Shown here: piece by piece, positions 54,221 to 62,676 of the stretch
How positions within the stretch are numbered: position 1 is the stretch's first letter
How the letters are laid out: every line of letters starts with the position of its first letter
DNA from: SCGC-AAA076-P13 sp964276235
GTDB lineage: Bacteria; Pseudomonadota; Gammaproteobacteria; Magnimaribacterales; D2472
Length of the DNA stretch: 64,000 nt
Direction of reading: 5' to 3'
Assembly (NCBI GenBank): GCA_964276235.1
Contig: CAXYEK010000001.1
Location: forward strand, 682,001 to 746,000
Program-made: the position numbers and the translations under genes
The notes under the pieces: generated by a model
Told to the model about the DNA's origin: nothing
The model's input: only the letters and a program-made list of their open reading frames with translations
The model's database searches: none

Positions 54221-54351
54221 TTTTTCCTTTTTTCCCTATTTGTTCCCGAATAAACCCTAACTCAAATGAGCGTTTTAAATTGTTTTGGAAGAAGTTATGA
54301 GCGTTTACATTTACACTTGTTTTTTTATCTTCAACACCTAATATTACTTGT

Positions 54352-54360
54352 TGTGGATAA
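54352..54360 (-). promoter_or_regulatory. DnaA box in the nrdA leader
   Basis: TGTGGATAA, the perfect complement of TTATCCACA, lies between the NrdR boxes and nrdA. A second identical box is at 54463-54471, before glpK. E. coli nrdAB is also controlled by DnaA boxes, so a cell-cycle link is plausible. Confidence 0.5.
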
Positions 54361-54375
54361 AGAATCAAGTAAAAA

Positions 54376-54391
54376 ACACTATATATTGTGA
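54376..54391. promoter_or_regulatory. NrdR box 1 upstream of nrdAB
   Basis: ACACTATATATTGTGA matches the NrdR consensus ACACWATATWTWGTGT closely. Its centre is 31 bases, three helical turns, from box 2, the spacing typical for tandem NrdR boxes, and it lies about 155 bases before the nrdA ATG. Confidence 0.8.
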
Positions 54392-54406
54392 TAATTTCAT
54401 TTTTTT

Positions 54407-54422
54407 TCACTACATAGTGTAT
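54407..54422. promoter_or_regulatory. NrdR box 2 upstream of nrdAB
   Basis: TCACTACATAGTGTAT keeps the ACTA...TAGTGT half-sites of the NrdR consensus. The nrdR gene itself is not in the window; nrdR is usually elsewhere, often near ribD. Confidence 0.75.
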
Positions 54423-54462
54423 ATAAAGCTGTTTTTTTGCTGTTGGTAATCAGTTGATAAAT

Positions 54463-54471
54463 TGTGGATAA
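54463..54471 (-). promoter_or_regulatory. DnaA box between the NrdR boxes and glpK
   Basis: A second TGTGGATAA in the nrdA-glpK intergenic region (54221-54491, 271 bases), 20 bases before the glpK ATG. It may affect either divergent gene. No other element was recognised near it apart from the AGGAG ribosome site at 54480-54484. Confidence 0.45.
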
Positions 54472-54491
54472 TTATATTCAGGAGAATAAAT

Positions 54492-55953
54492 ATGGATAAA
54501 TTTTTGGCTATCGATCAAGGAACTACAAGCTCTAGGGCAATAATTTTTAACTCTGATCTTGAGAACGTAAAACAATCACAAAAAGAGTACAACCTTAGCT
54601 ACCCAAATGATGGGTGGGTTGAAGCAGATGCTGATGAAATTTTAAGAACTGTAAAAGAAACAGTGGAGATGTCCTTAGCGAAACTTCAGACAATATAACT
54701 GCTTGTGGACTTAACTAATCAAAGAGAAACAACAATTGTTTGGTCGAAGGAAACTGGTGCACCTATATATCCTGCAATTATTTGGCAAGACAGAAGAACT
54801 AGTGATCTTTGCAATGCTCTCAAAAGAGATGGGCATGAGGCAATGGTGCAAGAAAAAACAGGCTTGGTTATAGATTCTTATTTTTCAGCAACTAAATTAA
54901 AATGGATTCTTGATAATGTTCCTAATGCTAGAGAGCAAGCTGTTTCAGGTAAATTATTATTTGGAACTGTTGATTCCTTCTTGATTTATAACTTAACGAG
55001 TGAGCGAAATCATTTAACGGATGTAACGAATGCATCAAGAACAATGCTTTTTAATATACATGAAATGTCTTGGGATAAAGAGTTGCTGAAGTTATTTGAT
55101 ATTCCCTTATCAATGATGCCTGAAGTGAAGTCTTGTGATGGAGATTTTGGTAGTTTAAGCATTAATGGAAAGACTATTAAAATTAATGGTGTTATTGGCG
55201 ATCAGCAAGCAGCTCTTGTTGGACAGAATTGTTTTAATTCTGGTGATATGAAGTCAACATATGGAACGGGCTGTTTCTTAATGGTAAACACAAAAGATAA
55301 ACCTTTAAAAGTGGAAGAGGGCCTTCTTACAACAGTTGCTTATAAATTAAATAATGAAGTTAATTACGCTCTTGAGGGCAGTATCTACTCATGTGGAAAT
55401 ATCATTCAGTGGCTAAGAGATAAGATGCAATTCTTCGAAAATGCCAAGGATAGTGAGTTGCTTTTAGATTCAAAAGGTATTTCAAATAATGTTCATTTCT
55501 TACCAGCATTTAATGGCCTGGGTGCGCCTTATTGGAATTCTGATGTGAGAGCTGGATTCCATGGGATGACACAAAATACTTCAAAAAAAGATTTAGTTAC
55601 TGCAGCGTTTAAATCTATCTGCTATCAAACAAAAGATATCGTTAGCATACTTAAAATGAATGAACTTGAAATCAATAGCCTTTTAGTTGATGGTGGCATG
55701 ACATCAAATTCAACTTTTTGTCAGATCCTCTCAGACTCAATCGATGTTAATGTGCTGAAACCCTCAAATATTGAATCAACAGCTTTAGGAGCTTGCATCG
55801 CAGCACAGATTGGCAATGGCATTTCCATGGATAGTCTTCAATACAAAACTCCATAAAGAATTCATGCCAAATAATGAAATAGTAAATCTTGCTAATGACG
55901 ACTACTTAAAGTGGAAAGAATATGTTGAGCTATCTATAACCAATACAATGTAA
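54492..55953 (+). CDS. glpK: Glycerol kinase (three reading-frame breaks)
   Basis: MDKFLAIDQGTTSSRAIIFN is the FGGY-kinase phosphate loop, and TNQRETTIVW, GVIGDQQAALVGQ, YGTGCFLMVNT and LLVDGGMTSN are glycerol kinase segments. The frame shifts near 54684 (one base missing), 54715 (one extra) and 55848 (one extra); the intervening peptide SDNITACGL and the C terminus LHKEFMPNNEIVNLANDDYLKW make about 486 residues. It phosphorylates glycerol. No glpF or glpD is adjacent. A good AGGAG site precedes the ATG. Confidence 0.85.
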
Positions 55954-55967
55954 TTTAGGAATATTTT

Positions 55968-56586
55968 CTATAAAGAAATACTTTGTGAATAGTTTAAGTG
56001 AGTGTTTTGTTTTTTATTATGGCTAACAATTAGGCACGGAATATTTTGATTTTTTACAATCGTAGAAATCAACTTTTGTGTTTTAACAGAAATAGCTTCG
56101 TCGAGATTTGAAAAGGGCTCATCCATTATCAAAAATTGAGATTTCATCATAATTGCTCTTGCTATAGCGACCCTTTGTTTTTGGCCACCAGAAAGTTCAT
56201 GTGGTAATTTTTTTAAATGCTCTTTCAGCTCAAGCTCACTTACAACCAATTCGTATAATTCATCTTTACTATTATTTGATGCAAATAAAATATTTTTCTC
56301 TAGCATTTATATGTGGAAATAATGCAAAATCTTGAAAAACATAACCTATGTTTCTTTTTTCAGGAGGTAGTTGAATAACTTCATTATTAAAAATCATACC
56401 GTTACATTCAATCGACCCTGACTCAGGAATCAACAAACCGCTTAAAATATTAAGTAGAGATGATTTTCCTGCACCGCTATTTCCATCAACCATGCATATT
56501 TCTTTTTTCTGAATAATAAAATTGATACCCTTAAAAAGAAGAGAATTGTTTCTCGAAACACTAAGATTTTCTACTTTAATACTCAT
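55968..56586 (-). CDS. Orphan ABC transporter ATPase (one reading-frame break)
   Basis: About 205 residues. Walker A GNSGAGKSSLLN, Q-loop GYVFQDFALFPHINARE, signature LSGGQKQRVAIARAI and Walker B LIMDEPFSNLD are of the PotA/ModC/FbpC type. Removing one A from the five-A run near 56302 joins both halves as ARENILFASNN. After SHNKK the protein ends quickly, so it lacks the regulatory domain and even a full D-loop/H-loop tail. No permease or binding protein lies nearby, so the substrate cannot be named. ATG 56586 is chosen because MSIKVENLSV begins the domain. Confidence 0.75.
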
Positions 56587-56651
56587 GAATATAACTAATA
56601 TAGGATATTTTTCTATATAATGCCTGTGTTTTATTAAACAACCAATCAAAA

Positions 56652-57829
56652 ATGTACACTTATAAGATTTTCAATAACATCGCTGATGATGGTATTTCTA
56701 TTCTAAAGAATAATGAATTTAGGACTGATGAAATTGATCCAGACTCTCTTTTATTAAGAAGTCAGGTTCTTACTGAAGATGACTTTAATAGACTCACTTA
56801 AAGTGCATAGGAAGGGCAGGTGCTGGAACAAACAATATACCTGTTCACGAGGCTACAGAAAAGGGAGTGGTTGTCTTCAATACCCCTGGAGCAAATGCAA
56901 ATGCTGTTAAGGAGTTAGTTGTATGTGGCATGCTCCTTGCTTCTAGAGGAATTATTCAAGGTAGCGCTTATGCAAAGACACTTTCAGGACAAGACACATC
57001 AGAGCTTAACAAGTCCATGGAAGCGCAAAAGAAAAACTTTAAAGGTAGTGAACTTAAAGGCAAAACACTCGGAATTGTTGGTTTGGGAGCTATAGGCTCT
57101 CTTCTTGCTCAAACTGCAGAAATAATGGGAATGAAAATTATTGGTTATGATCCTCATATTTCCATTGATGCAGCATGGAGATTACCTAAAGAAGTTGAAA
57201 AAGCTGAGACATTAGAATACCTTCTTAGCAATTCAGACTATATTTCTTTGCATGTTCCTCTAATCGATGCAACTAAAGATATGATTTCAAAAGAAACTCT
57301 TAAGCATTTTAAGCAAGGCTCAAAACTTATTAATCTATCAAGAGGAGGGATTGTTAATAATAAAGATATTATTGAAGCTTTAGACAGCAATAAGATAAGC
57401 ACATTTGTTACAGACTTTCCAACACCAGAACTTGTTGAAAGATCTTCAAAATTACAAGATGTTATTCTTCTTCCTCATTTGGGAGCAAGTACTAAAGAGG
57501 CTGAGATTAATTGTGCTGTAATGGCTGCAGATCAAGTCTCTAATTTTCTTAACAATGGTGTCATTATTAACTCTGTGAACTTCCCATCAATAAGGCTTGG
57601 AAGAACAGCTGAATATAGACTAGTAATTGTTAATAAAAATGAGCCTGGAATGATAGGTAAGATAACTGATGAGATAGGTTTTAAAAATATTAATATCGCA
57701 GACATGACTCATAAGAGTAGAGACTCAATTGGTATAAATTTAATAGACCTAGAAAATCAGCCATCTGAAGAATTAATTAACAATATCAAAAATATTGATC
57801 ATGTTTTAAGTGTTAGGCTTTGCTCATAA
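56652..57829 (+). CDS. serA: D-3-phosphoglycerate dehydrogenase (one reading-frame break)
   Basis: The N terminus MYTYKIFNNIADDGISIL lies in one frame and the remainder, from HLKCIGRAGAGTNNIP on, in another; one base is missing near 56794. GLGAIGSLLAQ binds NAD, SRGGIV carries the Arg, and LLPHLGAST the catalytic His. A C-terminal ACT domain begins at about RTAEYRLVIVNKNEPGMIGKI. Total about 393 residues, the short ACT-only form. It is the first step of serine synthesis. A terminator follows. Confidence 0.88.
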
Positions 57830-57865
57830 TACTCAAGAAAAAATACTAAAATAAGCTTCTTCTAT

Positions 57866-57886
57866 AAGGACTTATGTCCTTTTTTT
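57866..57886 (+). terminator. Rho-independent terminator after serA
   Basis: Stem AAGGAC/GTCCTT with a TTAT loop and a following run of T, 36 bases after the serA stop. Confidence 0.85.
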
Positions 57887-58146
57887 ATTATGTCCAAAAA
57901 TAAGTATAATTAATACTTGTCAACAGACAAAAATAATGATATTCGGGTTGCGCGATTTTCGATAGTTCATGTAAGATAAATGCAATAAATTTAGTGTAAA
58001 ATACTGATATGCGGTTTTTTATACTATATCTGTACAATTTTTAGCCAACTTTAATAAAACCTTTATATATATAGCTTTGTTATGGTATAAATAAAGTTAT
58101 CCATAACTTTATCCACAGTTTCTGTGGATAAGATTTATCATAAAAT
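57887..58146. other. AT-rich intergenic region with DnaA boxes
   Basis: About 260 bases between the serA terminator and ung with no coding potential that I can support. The first part is unstructured AT-rich DNA apart from GGGTTGCGCGATTTTCGATAG near 57946. A run TTTATATATATAG lies at 58062-58074, and the DnaA boxes (listed separately) fill 58097-58131. No RNA gene was recognised. Confidence 0.6.
58097..58131. promoter_or_regulatory. Cluster of three DnaA-box sequences with an inverted repeat
   Basis: TTATCCATA (58097-58105), TTATCCACA (58109-58117) and TGTGGATAA (58123-58131) follow in 35 bases. The last two extend to a perfect inverted repeat with ten-base arms TTATCCACAG and CTGTGGATAA around TTT. 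It lies 16 bases before the ung ATG. It could be a DnaA-controlled promoter, a titration site or part of an origin. Confidence 0.55.
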
Positions 58147-58825
58147 ATGCATAAAATTGAATCATTATTAAATCTTCCAAAGGACTGGAATAAAGAGCTA
58201 AATAAATCAAATCTTAGCTCAGATATCGACAGACCAGTCAATCACTTAAAAGCATTAGGTGACAACATAATCTTAGTCTATCCTCCAGTAGATTCAATTT
58301 ATAATGCCTTTCAATTATGCACTTATTCCGATACTAAAGTTGTCATTTTGGGTCAAGATCCTTACCATCAAAAAGATGTTGCAAATGGACTAGCATTTGC
58401 TGTAAGTAGAGGTAAAAAAATTCCACCTTCATTAAGAAGTATCTATAAAGAAATAAGTGATGATATTGGATCTATAATTTATAGTTCTGGAGATTTAGAA
58501 GGCTTGGGCTAAGCAGGGTGTATTACTTCTGAATTCTTGTTTAACTGTTGAAGATTCAAAACCTCGTTCTCATCAATCAATCGGTTGGGGTCAACTCACA
58601 GATAACATTGTTAAATTATTAAATTTAAAGGGTGGTATTGTTTTTATTTTGTGGGGAGCAGATTCAATTTCTAAAAGGTCATTAATTGATGAAAATATAA
58701 ATTTAGTTTTGACCGCACCTCACCCATCTCCTCTTTCTTCATACAGAGGATTTTTTGGATGCAAACATTTCTCTATGGCAAATAAGTATTTAATTTCAAA
58801 AAAACAAAAACCTATTCAATGGTGA
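58147..58825 (+). CDS. ung: Uracil-DNA glycosylase (one reading-frame break)
   Basis: VVILGQDPYHQKDVANGLAFA holds the catalytic Asp, and PPSLRSIYKEI and APHPSPLSSYRGFFGCKHF (catalytic His region) complete family 1 uracil-DNA glycosylase. The frame stops at 58512 and continues one base over with WAKQGVLLLNSCLTV; GGCTGGGCT instead of GGCTTGGGCT would join them. About 225 residues. It removes uracil from DNA. It converges with ygfZ two bases apart. Confidence 0.9.
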
Positions 58826-58827
58826 CT

Positions 58828-59636
58828 TTATATAATTAGTTTAATTGATTCATCAGTATTCATAGTTTCTAAATCATCTCTTTTAATCATGCAATTAAAA
58901 ATATCAAAACCCTTCTGATTTATGATATTTCCAAATATTTTGAATGTTTCTGTAATATTAGAATTTTGATCTATAACTATTGTGCTGAATTTTCTTCTAT
59001 TGACACCAAGATACCTCATGCGAGCAACTATTTCCTGGCCCCTGTAGCAGCCTTTCTCGAATGAAACCCTTAAATGATCGTAATTTAGCTCCATTGGTCT
59101 ATATTTCTCTACATCATCTATCGACAAGCAATAGTTTCCCAATATTTTATTAGCTATTAACCATTCATCTGTTGAGATCAAACAATCTATTTTATCTTCA
59201 TGTTGATTAATATTAATAGACAAAGAAAAGAAGTCATTAGATAAAAAGGGGGATGGGTTGGTATCTTTCTTTTCAACTGAACCTTTTATAATTTCTTCAC
59301 TTTTAACAAAAGTTACAGAAAAGAATTTTGCAAATGGACTAATGTCGCCAATAAAAATATTTATAAGATCTTTACTTATTACAATTTTATATTTTGAATC
59401 TTTTTTGATTATCAGGAAAGATGCCATAACCAAACCTTTTTGATTACATATTGATGATAGTTGAGAACCACCCTCAGGTAATAAGGTTATGTCAGAGGTG
59501 ACCTGACCTTGAAGAAATTCCTCTATTCGATTTAGTTCCCCGACTATATCTAAGACTTTTAAATTACTTAAATATAATGAACCAAATGAGATTATTTTAT
59601 TTTGTATGTCTATTTTCTTGTAAAATTGTTTATCAA
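58828..59636 (-). CDS. ygfZ: Folate-binding tRNA-modifying protein YgfZ (start uncertain)
   Basis: The signature KGCYRGQEIVARMRYLG and the N-terminal FLQGQVTSDITLLPEGG...SSICNQKGLVMASF identify YgfZ, a folate-binding protein involved in Fe-S enzyme maintenance. The frame is open upstream to about 59650 but contains no ATG/GTG/TTG before FLQGQVTSD; a TTG at 59636 in the next frame would join if one base were removed near 59610. The start I give is therefore a guess. Divergent from sdhE, as in E. coli. Confidence 0.8.
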
Positions 59637-59653
59637 TTAAATTATTCTAACTA

Positions 59654-59911
59654 ATGAATCAAGAAATAAACAGAATACATTGGAAATGTAGAAGAGGAAT
59701 GCGTGAAATAGATTTGCTCTTAAGAGAGTTTGCTCAAGGTCCACTCAAGTCTCTTGAGCCAGAAAATATAAATATTTTTGATAGTATCCTAGATTATGAT
59801 GATCAAAAACTATATGACTTTATATTTAAGAATGTGTCTATAGGGAACGATTCTCATGAAAAATTCATTAATAAGTACTTAAAGAAATTTACTAAACAAG
59901 GCAACTTTTGA
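59654..59911 (+). CDS. sdhE: FAD assembly factor SdhE (YgfY/CptB)
   Basis: 85 residues. NRIHWKCRRGMREIDLLLREF matches the SdhE core with its RGxxE motif, needed for covalent flavinylation of succinate dehydrogenase. It is divergent from ygfZ, the arrangement also seen in E. coli. No sdh genes occur in the window. Confidence 0.92.
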   Translation: MNQEINRIHWKCRRGMREIDLLLREFAQGPLKSLEPENINIFDSILDYDDQKLYDFIFKNVSIGNDSHEKFINKYLKKFTKQGNF

Positions 59912-59949
59912 TGTTTTTTTCTGTCAGATAACATAAGGATTAAGTTTAA

Positions 59950-60516
59950 ATGACAAAAAATAATCACAATGACGATTCCTTACTTATAACCAAGGCACAA
60001 AATGGCAATGAAGGAGCTTTTAATTTTTTAATGACTAAATATTATCCAAGAGTTTATGCGTCTTTATTTTCTTTTACTAAATCAAAAGAAGATTCTGAAG
60101 ATATAGCTCAGCAAACATTTGTTAAAGTTTGGCAGCAGATTAAAACCTTTAGAGGTGAAAGTGCATTTTTTACGTGGGTTTATAGAATAGCTATTAATTT
60201 AGCAAAAAATCATGTGACTAGTTCTGGGTATAAAAAGCAAAAAGTTAATATTTCTTCTGATGACATAGAAATGGACTTTCCAACGTATGAGAATCCTGAA
60301 AATAACCTTATGCATAACCAGTCCCTTGCGAAGATTAAATCTTTTATTGATGAATTACCTGAGTCACTCAAAACTGCCTTTACTTTAAGAGAATTGAATG
60401 GCAAAAGCTACGAAGAGATCTCAGAGATAACAAGTACACCAATAGGTACTGTTCGATCAAGAATATTTAGAGCAAGAGAGAGTATTCTTGAATTTATTTC
60501 ACAGGAGTTAGTTTAA
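59950..60516 (+). CDS. rpoE: RpoE-type ECF sigma factor
   Basis: 188 residues. Region 2 contains DSEDIAQQTFVKVWQQIKTFRGESAFFTWVYRIAINLAKN and region 4 LPESLKTAFTLRELNGKSYEEISEITSTPIGTVRSRIFRAR, with the helix-turn-helix. It is the envelope-stress sigma factor; the next genes are its anti-sigma-like partner, a periplasmic HtrA protease and lepA, as in the algU-mucABCD-lepA region of Pseudomonas. Confidence 0.93.
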   Translation: MTKNNHNDDSLLITKAQNGNEGAFNFLMTKYYPRVYASLFSFTKSKEDSEDIAQQTFVKVWQQIKTFRGESAFFTWVYRIAINLAKNHVTSSGYKKQKVNISSDDIEMDFPTYENPENNLMHNQSLAKIKSFIDELPESLKTAFTLRELNGKSYEEISEITSTPIGTVRSRIFRARESILEFISQELV

Positions 60517-61203
60517 ATGAATGACATAAATGAAAAATTATCAGCATTATTTGATGGAGAGCTTGAGTCTTCTCAGGTTGATGAAGTTTTAGAATCATTG
60601 GCAGCAAGCAAGGATCTTCAAAAGAAACTCTCTTCGTATGCTCTTATAGGATCTGCAATGAATTATGAAGATGCAAACCTTATATCTATAAATTCTAATG
60701 TAGAAAAAGTTAGTTATAAATTTTGGTTTTCAAATGGGATAACTGCAGCAGCTTCTATTCTATTAACCCTCTTTTTCATCAATCAAAATGACTTTACAAG
60801 AATGGGGCAAGATTTTGCAGCAAAAAATAAAATAGATCTTGCCATTAATAGTGATGGTGCTAAAAGTATAATTGAGATGGCAGAAGATAATTTAGTAGAT
60901 CATGTAATGAATGTTGTTAATAATCCAAATTTCATGAACTCAACAAATACTAACAATGTTGATTTAAAAAATGTAGGCTTTAAAAAAGAAAACAATGGAC
61001 AAAAGATTTACAGCAGGGGTAGAGAAAATTTCACTTTGCGTATTGAAAAAAAGAATTTAGGCATTAATAAGGTAAGGTATTGGAAGCACGGAAATAAAAT
61101 GATTTATTTGGTGCCCCTAGCAGATGGAAGAATGGTTACAATATATGGCAATTTAGATGCCAATGCAGCTTTAGAAGTTGCTAGCCAACTAAACTTAAAC
61201 TAA
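60517..61203 (+). CDS. Anti-sigma factor, RseA N-terminal domain joined to RseB/MucB-like C-terminal domain
   Basis: 228 residues beginning immediately after rpoE. The N-terminal NEKLSALFDGELESSQVDEVLESL is RseA/MucA-like and would bind the sigma factor in the cytoplasm. A membrane helix (about residues 70-90, FWFSNGITAAASILLTLFFI) follows. The C-terminal part, GQKIYSRGRENFTLRIEKK...MIYLVPLADGRMVTIYGNLDANAALEVASQL, resembles the RseB C-terminal domain (YSDGL-type and xxVGELPxxTAxxIA). The lipid-binding N-terminal RseB domain and separate rseB and mucC genes are missing. Confidence 0.72.
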   Translation: MNDINEKLSALFDGELESSQVDEVLESLAASKDLQKKLSSYALIGSAMNYEDANLISINSNVEKVSYKFWFSNGITAAASILLTLFFINQNDFTRMGQDFAAKNKIDLAINSDGAKSIIEMAEDNLVDHVMNVVNNPNFMNSTNTNNVDLKNVGFKKENNGQKIYSRGRENFTLRIEKKNLGINKVRYWKHGNKMIYLVPLADGRMVTIYGNLDANAALEVASQLNLN

Positions 61204-61211
61204 AAATTAAT

Positions 61212-62615
61212 ATGAAATTAAGACAAAAAACAAACTATTTTATCTTCGCAAATATATTACTAGCATTAAATATATCTGCATCAGGATTGCCAGAAAATAT
61301 ATCAGAACTTGTCGATGATTCTGCGCCAGCTGTTGTTAATATAACTTCTAAAAAAGAAGCTTCCTCAAAGGCAGATGCAAGGATATGGTGGAATCCCAGA
61401 TGAAATGCTAGAGCGTTTTGGTATACCAAGGCAATACAGACAAGCTCCTCAGCAAAAAAGGGAATCAATATCTTATGGTTCGGGTTTTATTCTTAAAGAT
61501 AATCTTATTCTCACAAATTATCATGTCGTTGAAGATGCTACTGAAGTTTTGGTATCACTCTCTGATAGAAGAGAATATGTTGCAGAAATAATTGGAGTTG
61601 ATCCTTTATCAGATCTAGCTGTCTTAAAAGTTGATGGAACAAATCTACCTAATGTAAAAGTTGGCAATAGTGATGAATTAAAAGTTGGAGATTGGGTTGT
61701 TGCTATAGGTTCTCCTTTTAGTTTTGATTTTTCAGTTACTGCAGGAATAGTTAGCGCAAAGGGCAGAAGTATTCAGAATAACAATATAGGTAATTACGTG
61801 CCTTTTCTTCAAACTGACGTAGCTATAAATCCAGGGAATTCTGGTGGCCCATTGTTTGATTTAGATGGGAACGTTGTAGGAATAAATTCTCAAATCTATT
61901 CTAGAAGTGGTGGTTATCAAGGACTAGCATTCGCTATACCTATTAATGTGGCAATAGATGTTGCAAACCAAATTGTAGAAAAGGGAGAGGTTTCAAGAGG
62001 ATACCTTGGCGTAAGAATGAGTGAAGTAGATAACGACTTAGCAGATGCTCTTGGAATGAAAAAACCTTATGGTGCATTGATAAATGATGTAGAAGAAGGA
62101 GAATCAGCAGATGGTGCCGGTTTACTTCCTGGAGATGTCATCATTGAGTTTAATAATAAAGAAATAAAATTTAGTTCTGATTTGCCGCATGTCGTTGGTC
62201 AGCTGCAGCCTGATACAAGAGCCTATGCAAAAGTTATTAGAGATGGTGATGAAATAGAACTAGAGTTTCTTCTTGGAGAACTCCCAGTCAATAATGAATC
62301 TTTTGTCCCAGCTAAACTTCAAAATTCCTCAGATCCTTTAGGACTTAAAGTGGCTGATATAGATAGAGATAATCCATCAATGATTAACTTCCTGACGGGG
62401 TAATAGTCTCTAGAATCAATCCAGGATCTCCAGCATCTGGAAAAGTGGCTCGTGGAGATTTAATAACTAAAATTCAATATAAGGGTAAAAAATTTGAAGT
62501 TATCGATATAGAATCTTTCGATGATGCCTTAGATAATTTTTCTTCAGGTAATAAAGTTGCATTTCATATCATTAGAAATGGTTCGAGACTAATTACGTCA
62601 ATAACAATTAATTAG
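61212..62615 (+). CDS. Periplasmic serine protease, DegP/MucD family (two reading-frame breaks)
   Basis: About 467 residues after restoration. A signal peptide is followed by the trypsin-like domain: catalytic His in LTNYHVVEDA, Asp in DPLSDLAVLKV and Ser in NPGNSGGPLF. Two PDZ domains follow (SRGYLGVRMSEVD, then GVIVSRINPGSPASGK). The frame shifts near 61372 (one extra base) and near 62390 (one missing). It degrades misfolded envelope proteins and, as the last member of the sigma-E group, matches MucD. Confidence 0.87.
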
Positions 62616-62676
62616 TATTTAAAAGACTTTAATTGCACCAATATTGGCTCCATTGCCTGTAAAATAGCCGTATCTT

